DNA of 64,000 nt from NCBI GenBank assembly GCA_900546145.1, contig URBN01000002.1, forward strand, positions 1 through 64,000. The letters are read 5' to 3'. Numbering within the stretch: the stretch's first letter is position 1; the number at the start of each line of letters is the position of its first letter. The notes beneath the pieces were generated by a model. The model had not been told where the DNA came from. It worked only from the letters and a program-made list of their open reading frames with translations, and searched no databases. The DNA comes from an uncultured Desulfovibrio sp. Its GTDB lineage: Bacteria > Desulfobacterota > Desulfovibrionia > Desulfovibrionales > Desulfovibrionaceae. A program made the position numbers and the translations under genes. Shown piece by piece: positions 48,701-56,458 of the stretch.

Positions 48701-48984
48701 CTGCCGTTGAGGCCATCCTGCAGGGTGCACGTATGGCCTTTGATTTTGATCCTCCGGAAGTGGGTGGACCCTACTGCCTCAGCATGATCGGTTTCATACG
48801 CTACGGCGGTGCCGCGTGTCAAGGACCATGGAGAATCTCCCTCAAGCGGCTGTGGGACGCTGCCGGTGTCGTACGTTATGACGCCCAGGCTGTCAGTGCT
48901 GCCGGACAGTGCTTCGTCTCCGTCAATCATCTTGAATTCGACAGTCTGCCGCCTCTGGCAGGAGATAAGGCAGACAGGTCCTGA
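45757..48984 (+). CDS. Acyltransferase-ACP-(KR/DH-like) modular protein
   Basis: 1075 residues, PKS- or FAS-like but with no ketosynthase. Residues about 100-385 are a FabD-type acyltransferase: GQGMVWPGMG, GHSLGE with Ser187, and the FHHPSM His near 293. Residues about 462-530 are an acyl-carrier domain; the usual DSL is replaced by RSSS (492-495), so a serine is still present for phosphopantetheine. Residues about 550-800 look like a decayed ketoreductase-type Rossmann region (VYGIQDGLAAALLSS). The end (about 825-1075) resembles a PKS dehydratase double hot-dog without a clear catalytic HxxxGxxxxP. ATG 45817 is an alternative start. It probably supplies acyl thioester to the divergent oxoamine synthase. 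Confidence 0.75.
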   Translation: MRDEPTLSAAPFRGSECSLLMTDSTGLKTADQDVGGRVVSLDGVRYGILDSGGTSWRLGTVNPLWMQHMPTVSRPEDDELAALEKDGIFLSRRDTLTPHLAVMCCGQGMVWPGMGRELYDNFPAARDAMDLLAACANWDVLALMDEPDVETIGLTRWQQPYLFLLEFAQWSLYRSLGLKPSLICGHSLGELIALCLAGVYSPEVCWYILETRSNHMADLEAKSTRDTGMLAVYAGEDVLAEVRQTWPDLYVSNYNTPKQFILSGPRDILMQARRVLRKKHYPAVMLNVTLAFHHPSMRVLRDLSYRRLSALEMHAPSTLLLSCVTTGFYPDDEADICRYIVDLDEHSVRWVECVRNMWQRDGIRHFLELGPQDTLCGLVTENEPRALCMASSARGHECENMRCTLAKLFSLGHLSYDAVRTASALLGKKQFPSAAVESPSQAPCSVEHQETGTSGESSRTEKVTLELLGKASGRDPSEIRLGMDLRFDLSLRSSSFPRLIEEAEKELHVSVDFEDLLQVVTVGDLMRIFAGKTGEKIAGSGLGRPALGAPLRRPFLARTSAAQAGDVPAECPLNPTRRNMVLSPGSTIGVYGIQDGLAAALLSSILPEGMNLLLPESFPLTADRARGTECQVLTLCVPGAPLQGCLAGRSIVDMMLVGGPSVENMSGEDRKLFCRELVRVQCHLLAVVQTGSAIRQGSLVPALAAAAAEAGVRLLHIRCHGESASWPDLELGDLFAREICCGETTPVDWYPSGEVELLPQNLLDDADASPRVFPDSHPAGRISAKYISTCSQYSAAAQPSLRGTGFTDSGDRRIPETFLLSSGLDSAMMLMPWLEPIGFTDVHFRDPLGVRDGQVREAEILTDVGPWLRHDLSMVRMCHFSLSARDLTGNGRMKNGRTVYSYGKVIMGGPVSAIPPLWGDETAGMSGEPQDWESWYARRGIGAPWHLLSHVQILPGHVLTADLGASPAIALSGVWNYSNQLSAVEAILQGARMAFDFDPPEVGGPYCLSMIGFIRYGGAACQGPWRISLKRLWDAAGVVRYDAQAVSAAGQCFVSVNHLEFDSLPPLAGDKADRS

Positions 48985-49016
48985 GGCCCTGTACCGGCCG
49001 TCCGTGGAGAAAGAGA

Positions 49017-50849
49017 ATGAAAAAAATGTTTGAGAATATACACGCCAAGCCCCTGATCTGCCTTGCCATGGCAGGCCTGCTGATGGGTGGATCAGGCTGC
49101 GCCTCCAATAAAGCCGACCGTTCAGCTCCGGAACTTCCGGCGCGGCACTGGCTCGACGATGCCCCGGGCATACCCATTGAGAACAAGGCCAAGTACGATG
49201 CGGCTGTGCCCGATTTGTACAAACCGAACAAGAAGTTCGGGTATGAGGACTGCGTTTATCTGACCATTCAGCAGTCTCCCGCGCTGGTGAACAGCGCCGT
49301 CGACATCGAAATCAAACGCGTCGCCCAGACGAGCGCGGCCTGGAAATATCTGCCTGAGCCGCACATGACCCTGACCGTGTCCCAGAACCTGACGATGAAG
49401 AACATGGATACCAGGGATACGGAAGGCGAATACGGCAAGACGCAGATTGAAGTGGGGTTTTACGCGCCGTTCCCCAACCCCGTGGCCACTTATTTTGAAC
49501 ATAAGGCACAGGGGATGATGACAGGCATCGCCATTGCCACGCACCGTAAGGCCGTGGGTGAGGCGATTTACAAGATAGCAGAAGCCTATCTCTCCCTGCA
49601 GGCCAAGCAGTACAGCCTCGCCGCCCAGAAATCTCTCATTCCTGTGGCCCGCGAGCTCACTGATTACTGGCGTCAGATGGAAAGCGTGGCCGGCAGCCAG
49701 GGTGCCAATCTGAGCATGTCCCAGCAGCACGTGCGCGAAAACGAACTGGCTGTGGAAAAGGCCACAATGGAAGAGACTCTGCAGCGTACGCAGCTGAAGA
49801 TGCTCGCCGGCGTTGAGGCTTCCCAGAAGTTCGAAGTCGACGCCTCTCATGCCTATCAGGATATTCTCAAGGGATTCGATGGCAAAAATCTGAGCTGGGA
49901 GAACCGCTGGAACGAGACGGAAGACAACCTCATTCTCCGTACACAGATTCAGCTTGCCGATTTCAACATCATGCTGCAGTGGGCCCAGTACGTCCCCAAT
50001 ATGAGCTTCTCCGTAAATATGAACCCGCCCCGCGGTCAGTCCCAGCCTGCAAACGGCTCTCCTGACGAATTCCTGCATTTCACCTTTGATTTTCCGCTCA
50101 TCGACTGGGGGCGCCGTTACCGCGACGTCCAGACTGCCCGCATGGGAAAGGCCCAGGCCTTCCATTCCCTGGCTCAGAAACGCAGCGAATACCAGAACAA
50201 GTGGCTCGAGGCTGAGCAGAACGTGAACCTCGCTCTGACCAATCTCAAGCTGGCCCAGAACAGATACAAGACTGCCCAGATGCAGTACGATGAAGCCCGT
50301 ATCAGCTTTGAAAACGGCATGACCCAGCTCCCCGAGGTTGCCAACCGTCAGGAAGCGATGGTGCAGCAGCAGATTAACTACATCAACACCGAGCTCGAAT
50401 ACCGCCTGGCCGAACTCAAGTGGATGTACGTGGCCGGCCTGCTTCAGGAACACTTCCTCGGTCTGCCTTCGGTGCAGTACCAGAAGCAGCTGCGTCCTGA
50501 ACGCGGAGCCTCGGGAAACCGTGCACTCGGGATCCAGGGCGACAGCGCGACCACTCCCGTTCGGCAGTCTTCTGACGCCAGCAAGCCTGTTTTCGGCGGT
50601 TATACCGCCAAAACGTCCGCTCCCGGTGCGGATGCGGGCGCAGCAGCCGGCACTTCTGCCCGGCAGCCCGCCGCGAAAACGTCCGGAACGGCTTCCCGCC
50701 CCATCGGCAGGGTCCGCCCGGCCGAGCTTCCTCCTCTTCCGGAAGGAGCTGAGGCCTCCAGTGCCAAAGCGGACGCCGCAGTTCCGGATTCCGGAAACAG
50801 GCCCGTGGGCAGCCCCTCTCAGGACCTCAAGACCAGTCCTTCCCTCTAA
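49017..50849 (+). CDS. TolC-like outer-membrane efflux lipoprotein
   Basis: 610 residues. A lipoprotein signal with lipobox near GGSGCAS (Cys28) is followed by two long helical-hairpin repeats of the outer-membrane efflux family (about 75-260 and 290-470), including the repeated QSPALVNSAVDIEIKR and LAQNRYKTAQMQYDEARISFENG segments. The last 120 residues are Pro/Ala/Ser-rich and look disordered, an unusual extension for TolC. It starts 32 bases after the acyltransferase-ACP gene and 20 bases before the adaptor gene, so all are one operon. It should form a trimeric outer-membrane exit duct. Confidence 0.88.
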   Translation: MKKMFENIHAKPLICLAMAGLLMGGSGCASNKADRSAPELPARHWLDDAPGIPIENKAKYDAAVPDLYKPNKKFGYEDCVYLTIQQSPALVNSAVDIEIKRVAQTSAAWKYLPEPHMTLTVSQNLTMKNMDTRDTEGEYGKTQIEVGFYAPFPNPVATYFEHKAQGMMTGIAIATHRKAVGEAIYKIAEAYLSLQAKQYSLAAQKSLIPVARELTDYWRQMESVAGSQGANLSMSQQHVRENELAVEKATMEETLQRTQLKMLAGVEASQKFEVDASHAYQDILKGFDGKNLSWENRWNETEDNLILRTQIQLADFNIMLQWAQYVPNMSFSVNMNPPRGQSQPANGSPDEFLHFTFDFPLIDWGRRYRDVQTARMGKAQAFHSLAQKRSEYQNKWLEAEQNVNLALTNLKLAQNRYKTAQMQYDEARISFENGMTQLPEVANRQEAMVQQQINYINTELEYRLAELKWMYVAGLLQEHFLGLPSVQYQKQLRPERGASGNRALGIQGDSATTPVRQSSDASKPVFGGYTAKTSAPGADAGAAAGTSARQPAAKTSGTASRPIGRVRPAELPPLPEGAEASSAKADAAVPDSGNRPVGSPSQDLKTSPSL

Positions 50850-50869
50850 TCTTTCTCAGGACGGCTATC

Positions 50870-51778
50870 ATGCAGAAAAATACATTTAAACGTCTGTCCA
50901 CCGCGGGCATCCTGGCCGGCATCCTTTTCTGTGCCGCTCCGGCAGCTGTCAGCGCCGCGGACTCCACGATTCTTACCGGCAAGGTCATGACTCCGGTCGA
51001 GCGTTTTCCCGCTTCACATTTCAATGGCATCATTGATGAGATTCTCGTATCTCCCGGCGATCATGTGAAGGAAGGACAGCCCCTCATGCGCTATACGCTT
51101 CAGCCTGAAGCGAGGCGCAACCTGCAGCGCGAGGTGGATAACGGAGATGGCACGGAAGGCTGGAGAGCCCAGATCATCGATATGGAGCGTGAGCTCGCAC
51201 GCGTTCAGGCAGAACGGAACAAGGCCCGTTCCCTGGCGGCCAGCGGTCTCGGATCCAACCAGGCCTCGAGCAGACTGGAAAAGGATGTGAGTCTGGTTCA
51301 GGGCCGCATCGATATTCTGCGTTCCCAGATCAACAGAAATGAGGCCAATTTCAGAGACAGGCTGAAAGAACTGAGCGGCTATTTCGATCAGCCCATCAAG
51401 GAAAAGCAGCGTCTGCCGGAATACCTGTATCTCAAGTCTCCTGTGGACGGATATGTCCTCACGAGGGACAGCAAATCCAAGGGTTCCACGTTTAACGCTG
51501 GGTTTGCCCCCGTGCGCATCGGGCAGATGGATCCTCTTTATATCGCTGTTCCCGTCTATGAGTCGGAAATTGCCGATGTGAAGGTTGGCGATAAGGCGAA
51601 AGTCGAGATTCCTTCCCTGCACAATAAGCAGTTTGAAGCGACCGTGACACAGATCGCCTGGTTTTCCAACGATATGAACGTGTCCAGCCCCTCATATTAC
51701 AACGTTGAGATGTCGATTCCCAATCCCAACCTTGATCTGAAGCCCGGTTTCAAGGCCGTTGTCCGCTTCGGCAAGTAG
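50870..51778 (+). CDS. HlyD/RND-type periplasmic adaptor
   Basis: 302 residues, short for the family. A Sec signal (cleavage near VSAAD) is followed by a split lipoyl half-motif (FNGIIDEILVSPGDHVKEGQPLM), a coiled-coil hairpin (about 90-175), the second lipoyl half (YLYLKSPVDGYVLTRDSKSKGSTFNAG) and a beta-barrel (VKVGDKAKVEIPSLHNKQFEATVTQI). It would bridge the TolC-like duct to an inner-membrane transporter. No ABC, MFS or RND pump is present in the locus. Confidence 0.87.
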   Translation: MQKNTFKRLSTAGILAGILFCAAPAAVSAADSTILTGKVMTPVERFPASHFNGIIDEILVSPGDHVKEGQPLMRYTLQPEARRNLQREVDNGDGTEGWRAQIIDMERELARVQAERNKARSLAASGLGSNQASSRLEKDVSLVQGRIDILRSQINRNEANFRDRLKELSGYFDQPIKEKQRLPEYLYLKSPVDGYVLTRDSKSKGSTFNAGFAPVRIGQMDPLYIAVPVYESEIADVKVGDKAKVEIPSLHNKQFEATVTQIAWFSNDMNVSSPSYYNVEMSIPNPNLDLKPGFKAVVRFGK

Positions 51779-51863
51779 CCGGCCGTATACCGGATGAAAC
51801 GTACCACTGCGCGCAGGGCCCTCTCTGCCGCAGTGGTTTTCTTATATCAACGGGTATCCCCGC

Positions 51864-53309
51864 ATGCCGCATAAACAACTTAAAAGCATACCCAGGCGCC
51901 TCGGCTATATCCTCGGCGCCCAGTGGACCCGGGATCTTTCCTGGACCATCTTTACGATCCTTCTCGCCTGGCACAGCAAGGAAATGCTGGGTCAGATCAT
52001 GCTGGCTCTGTCGTACGGCTATCTCGTGAAGACGGCAGCCGACGTGGGGCTTAACGATTTCCTGCTTTCCACGTTTGTACGCAAGGACGCCGATCCCATG
52101 CGGCTCCTTGGCGAGGTGACGTGGTTCAAATTTACGCTGCTCATGGTGACGCTCTGTGTCACCTTCGGCATTGTCAGCTGGCAGAACTACACGCCTGAAC
52201 TCAGCATCGTTGTCATGTGCATCGCCGCCGGCTTCGGCCTTGACGGCGTCAGTGACTCCTTTTTCGCACTCTGTCAGGCCAGAGGACGTCAGGACGTGGA
52301 AATGCGTATACGCATCCCCGCGGCGCTCATAGGCATAGGCTACGGCATCACCTGCGTCCTTCTCGGGGCGCCTATCATTGCCATCGCCGCGTTCAAGCCC
52401 ATTGAGTCCGTGCTTCTCATGGCCTTTGCCCTGAAGGCTATGGGGCGCAACCCCCTGAAGCATTTCGGCTGGGATCAGATGAAGGATCTGCTGAACCAGC
52501 TCAAAGTGGGCTTTATTTTTACGGGGATGGCCGGCTGCGCCATGCTTTACAACAAGCTGAACGTCTTCTTCCTCAAAAAGTACGGCGGAGACGCAGCTGT
52601 GGGCTGCTACAGCGTCTCCTGGGAGACTGTGGAGGGCGTGAGCACCCTTGTTTCCTCTGCGCTCCTTGGCAAGGTCATCTTTCCGCTGCTGGCCAAGTAC
52701 TGGCAGGAAAACAAACAGGCCTTCAGGCAGCTGGCCGGCCAGACAGCCCGTTCCCTGTGGGCAGCCTCACTGCCTCTCATCTTTCTTATATTCGTTGAGA
52801 GTGACCGTTTCCTGACGCTGATTTACGGCAAGGAATACCTCATGTCCGTTACAGCCCAGAGGCTGCTCACGCCGTGCATAGCCACGGCTTTCCTGCACAA
52901 CCTGGCAGCCTATGCCATGATTGGCATGCGCCAGCACAGGCTGCTCCTTGTTTTTTATGTGAGCGGCCTCGTTGTCAACGTCATCTGCTGCTTCTGGCTT
53001 ATTCCTCTCAAGCCGCTCGAAGGCGCCGCACTGTCCCTGACCATTACCAAGGTCTGGGTCGCCATTCTCACTGTGGGCTTCTTCCAGTGGACCGTGCATC
53101 CCATGAGTCTGAAGCAGTGGTGCATTCTTATTGGTACAGGACTCTTTGCCGCTGGGATCTGGTGGGAGCTCCTCCAGGTCGGCCTGCCCAGGGAAGTTGC
53201 GGAGTTCTGTGGTCTTATTCCTCTTGTCCTGCTTTTCTGGCGCTGGCGCCCGCCGTCAATTTTTTCCAAAGGAGGAAGTCAGGAGCAAACCGGACAGAGC
53301 GTTTCATAA
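51864..53309 (+). CDS. Wzx-like flippase (MOP/PST family)
   Basis: 481 residues with about 12-14 hydrophobic segments. The pattern is that of polysaccharide transporters: an N-terminal repeat of paired helices (GYLVKTAADVGLNDFLLSTFVRKD), a long central loop and the LLTPCIATAFLHNLAAYAMIGMRQHRL segment. Such proteins flip lipid-linked oligosaccharides across the inner membrane. It lies 85 bases after the adaptor gene, at the end of the operon, before a strong terminator. Confidence 0.85.
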   Translation: MPHKQLKSIPRRLGYILGAQWTRDLSWTIFTILLAWHSKEMLGQIMLALSYGYLVKTAADVGLNDFLLSTFVRKDADPMRLLGEVTWFKFTLLMVTLCVTFGIVSWQNYTPELSIVVMCIAAGFGLDGVSDSFFALCQARGRQDVEMRIRIPAALIGIGYGITCVLLGAPIIAIAAFKPIESVLLMAFALKAMGRNPLKHFGWDQMKDLLNQLKVGFIFTGMAGCAMLYNKLNVFFLKKYGGDAAVGCYSVSWETVEGVSTLVSSALLGKVIFPLLAKYWQENKQAFRQLAGQTARSLWAASLPLIFLIFVESDRFLTLIYGKEYLMSVTAQRLLTPCIATAFLHNLAAYAMIGMRQHRLLLVFYVSGLVVNVICCFWLIPLKPLEGAALSLTITKVWVAILTVGFFQWTVHPMSLKQWCILIGTGLFAAGIWWELLQVGLPREVAEFCGLIPLVLLFWRWRPPSIFSKGGSQEQTGQSVS

Positions 53310-53319
53310 GTTGCAACAC

Positions 53320-53350
53320 AGAGAGGCGGAGAGGATCCGCCTCTCTTTTT
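53320..53350 (+). terminator. Intrinsic terminator of the flippase operon
   Basis: A perfect AGAGAGGCGGA/TCCGCCTCTCT stem followed by a T-run; it abuts the stop codon of the convergent rlmN gene. Confidence 0.92.
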
Positions 53351-54438
53351 TATGCTGGTTCCCGGCAGTTCTGTCCTTCTTCCTTTTCTGTTCTGACTTT
53401 CAGCTGGCCGCAGGCGGCATCGATATCCTGTCCCTTGCTTTTGCGGATAACGGCCGTAATGCCTGCATCCCAGAGAATTTTTTCGAACGCGAGGATCCTT
53501 TGCTGTGTGGGAGCTTTGTAGAGGGCTCCTTCGGAAGGATTGTAGACAATGAGGTTTATCTTGCTCTTGCGCACGGAGCGGACCACATTGATCAGCTGTC
53601 TGGCCTGCTCCGGACCATCATTGACGCCGCCAAGAAGCAGATATTCGAAGGTGATGCGCTCCCTGGTCTTCAGGGGATAACTGTTCAGTGTTTTTAAAAG
53701 TTCGTCTAGCGGCCATTTCGCTGCTCCGGGCATGATTTTCTGGCGCAGTTCCTGTGTGGGGGCGTGCAGGGAAACAGCAAGAAAGGCAAGCCCGCTTTCG
53801 CCGAGCTCCCTGAGTCCTTTTTCAATGCCGCAGGTAGAGACTGTGATGCGGCGGGGGGAGAAGTTGAGTCCGCCGTCTTCATTGAGAGATTTCAGGGCCC
53901 GTTCGAGGTTCTCAAAATTGAGCAGGGGCTCGCCCATTCCCATAAAGACCAGGTTGCGCAGGACTGGCCACTGTGGACGCGTGTCACCGAGGTAGTCTCT
54001 GGCTACCAGAATCTGCCCGAGAATCTCTCCCATGGTCATGTTCCTGGTAAATCCCATGGTTCCTGTACTGCAGAACGTGCAGTGCATGGGACAGCCAACC
54101 TGTGTGGAAAGGCATTGGGTCCAGCGTACGTTGCCTTCCCGCGATGTGGAGGGAATAAGGACGGTCTCGACGCGTTCTCCATCGCCGAGGCGAAGCAGAA
54201 ATTTGGTTGTACTGTCGGAACTGGTCTGAATTTTGTCCACTTCAGGCCACACGATCTGCGCTTTCTGTCCGAGTTCTTCCCTGACAGGTTTTGAGATATT
54301 CGTCATCTCATCGAAGCTGCGGGCCATCCTCTGCCAGACCCACTGCCAGATTTGCTGGGCGCGGAATTTCGGAAGGCCGAGATCTCCGGTGACCCACTGT
54401 GTGAGCTCGGGAAGCGTCATTTCGAGAATATTGAGCAT
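53350..54438 (-). CDS. rlmN: 23S rRNA/tRNA C2-adenine methyltransferase
   Basis: 362 residues. A radical-SAM enzyme that methylates A2503 of 23S rRNA and A37 of some tRNAs. The cluster motif CPMHCTFC has cysteines at 116, 120 and 123; the SAM-binding GMGEPLLN and the C-terminal catalytic Cys in DIDAACGQL (near 343) are present, matching RlmN rather than Cfr. The gene converges with the flippase operon. Confidence 0.96.
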   Translation of the reverse strand: MLNILEMTLPELTQWVTGDLGLPKFRAQQIWQWVWQRMARSFDEMTNISKPVREELGQKAQIVWPEVDKIQTSSDSTTKFLLRLGDGERVETVLIPSTSREGNVRWTQCLSTQVGCPMHCTFCSTGTMGFTRNMTMGEILGQILVARDYLGDTRPQWPVLRNLVFMGMGEPLLNFENLERALKSLNEDGGLNFSPRRITVSTCGIEKGLRELGESGLAFLAVSLHAPTQELRQKIMPGAAKWPLDELLKTLNSYPLKTRERITFEYLLLGGVNDGPEQARQLINVVRSVRKSKINLIVYNPSEGALYKAPTQQRILAFEKILWDAGITAVIRKSKGQDIDAACGQLKVRTEKEEGQNCREPA

Positions 54439-54835
54439 CTTGTCCTCTTCATTATCAGGTGCGGTTCAGGGCTGAAGGAGAAGCGTCTTTCCGCGTGATG
54501 CACGAAACCGGTCTGGAAGTACAGCCTCTGCTGGACAGAGCCATTTCCTGCGTCCGGAATCCGGCAAACATTGCGTTCCTTGTATCCCAAGACATGCAGG
54601 ACAGCAAAGAGCAGAAGAAACTGGTATGCTGTTATTGTAAATCTTCGCACATGCAAAAATTCTTTATATCTTCCCCGTATCCTGCGCTGTGACAACGTAT
54701 TTCATGATTCGCACACCGCAGGAATACCGGTATCAGGGAGGACAGTCCCTGAGCTGTCTTTCTTCTTTACGAACGGAGGCGCCCCGTGTCCTGATCTGGA
54801 ACGCGGGGCGCTATGGAATAAAAAGGGTGAGATTG
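54439..54835. other. Gene-free stretch between rlmN and the HD-domain gene
   Basis: About 400 bases; no credible gene. A hairpin at 54778-54815 (GCGCCCCG/CGGGGCGC arms) beyond the end of the HD-domain gene may be its terminator, but there is no strong T-run. Confidence 0.5.
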
Positions 54836-56173
54836 TTAGCCGATGTTGCGTTTTGCGTAATCCTGGACAAAGGCCTTCGCCGACTCGGTGTCCGTTACGT
54901 CTCCGGAGATCTGCGCCTGGAGCAGCGCGTCGCGAATCAGGCCGACTTTGGGTCCGGGCTGAAGCTGTGTCACCTTCATGATTTCGTTGCCATTGAGAAG
55001 CGGCTCAAGCATCCGTTCAGGGGTTTCAGCCCTGTTGAGGTACTTCATATTATGGTTGAAAGACGTATAGACGTCGTCACGGGCCATAATGTCAGCACGG
55101 GACATCTCGATGAGACGGGGGTATTCGTCGAGAGCCATGAAGCGTCTGATGCCGCGGTCAGTCATCATGCTGTAGAAACGCATATGGTAGCGCACCAGAT
55201 GGCAGATGAGGTCGATATCCTCACTGAGGAAATGCAGCCGGCGGAGAATTTTACGCGTGACCTGGGCTCCCACCATGTGATGCTGGTAGAAGGTCCATTC
55301 TCCGTCTATGTATTCCGCCGTGTAGAGTTTGCCCACATCGTGGAACATCATGGCCACGGTGCCCAGCCAGTCGTAATGGAATCCCCCTTCAGGATAATAC
55401 TTCATGCACTCGAGAGTATGGCTGAAGATATCTTCCGTCTCGCTGGATTTTTTGTTGCGCACCTGCCGTACACTTGAAAGAGAGGCGATTTCGGGGATGA
55501 GCCCCTGAAGGATGTGCTCTTCATAAAGGAGTCTGACGAAGGTGTGCATGGATTCGGCTGCAACCTGCCGCCACTCATTCATGATGTCTGTGGCGGAAAC
55601 GTAATCGAGCACATTGCAGGAAGCCCTGAGTATGGCCAGTCTGGTATTTTCCTCAAGGGGAAGGTCAAAGTTGGCAGCAAAGCGAAGGGCGCGGATGGCC
55701 AGGAGATAATTGTGGCGCAGTGTATCGTCAGGCAGGCCGGAAAGCTGGATGCAGCCGGAGGAGAGGGCCTCAAAACCATCATACACGTCGCCGGAACTGA
55801 CAGGCGAACCGAACCCGGTAAGGCTGAGTCTCTTGCGTTCTTCAGGCGTGAAAAGTTCGGCCATGGTCGGCGTCAGCTTCATCTGGGAAAGCTCTGGATG
55901 CTCCGCGTTTTCCATGGCGAGAGGATAAAAACGGTAGGTGACACCATCTCTGGTCAGCACGGCGGAACAGCGGGTGCTCTCCATGCCCGGTTTGGCATCA
56001 GGAAAGATCTTGGCGATGACAGAGTAAGCCGCTTCGCAGGCAAGGTCGACCGCCATGGTTTTCGCATGTTCCAGCAGATGTTCCTGGAGCGGCGCGTTAA
56101 CGACGTGAGCGTCGTAACCGTTGCGGAAAAGTGTTTTGCAGATAAGTGTGGCTTCCTTCAGCGCATCAAGCAT
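54836..56173 (-). CDS. HD-domain protein with degenerate nucleotidyltransferase part
   Basis: 445 residues. The layout is that of the CCA-adding enzyme/poly(A) polymerase family with an HD domain. The N-terminus (NGYDAHVVNAPLQEHLLEH, then AVDLACEAAYSVIAKIFPDA) follows the family pattern, but the catalytic GGxxRD is replaced by NAPLQE, so nucleotidyl transfer is doubtful. The helical middle (LLAIRALRFAANFDLPLEENTRLAI) is intact, and the HD motif MMFHDVGK with downstream His/Asp residues points to a metal phosphohydrolase. An inverted repeat AGTGT/ACACT lies just upstream (56192-56209). Confidence 0.8.
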   Translation of the reverse strand: MLDALKEATLICKTLFRNGYDAHVVNAPLQEHLLEHAKTMAVDLACEAAYSVIAKIFPDAKPGMESTRCSAVLTRDGVTYRFYPLAMENAEHPELSQMKLTPTMAELFTPEERKRLSLTGFGSPVSSGDVYDGFEALSSGCIQLSGLPDDTLRHNYLLAIRALRFAANFDLPLEENTRLAILRASCNVLDYVSATDIMNEWRQVAAESMHTFVRLLYEEHILQGLIPEIASLSSVRQVRNKKSSETEDIFSHTLECMKYYPEGGFHYDWLGTVAMMFHDVGKLYTAEYIDGEWTFYQHHMVGAQVTRKILRRLHFLSEDIDLICHLVRYHMRFYSMMTDRGIRRFMALDEYPRLIEMSRADIMARDDVYTSFNHNMKYLNRAETPERMLEPLLNGNEIMKVTQLQPGPKVGLIRDALLQAQISGDVTDTESAKAFVQDYAKRNIG

Positions 56174-56403
56174 GAAACGTTCTCCTCTTCCAGTGTGACT
56201 GTTTACACTTTGATCGAGATACTTTGCGCTTGAGCCGTAAAAAAATCAACAAAATGCAGTCAGTATTCCTTGCTTTGCGTGTTTCCAGCCTGTCTTTCCA
56301 ACTCCGGAGAGAATGCCCCGCATAGAAACATCCACCAGCCTCCCTCCCAGGACAGTATATGAGAGCTTTTTTCCTGTCCGGTAAGGGCTTTGCCTGAGTG
56401 AAT
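56174..56403. other. Short intergenic region
   Basis: It contains the presumed promoter of the HD-domain gene and an AGTGT-N8-ACACT inverted repeat at 56192-56209. No gene is seen. Confidence 0.4.
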
Positions 56404-56434
56404 AAAAAGGGCCCCGGCTTTTCAGCCGGGGCCC
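56404..56434 (-). terminator. Intrinsic terminator of the dsrMKJOP operon
   Basis: A perfect 11-bp stem GGGCCCCGGCT/AGCCGGGGCCC, followed on the minus strand by five T residues, 25 bases beyond the dsrP stop. Confidence 0.93.
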
Positions 56435-56458
56435 TTGAAGGCGGGAATGTATCAGGCC

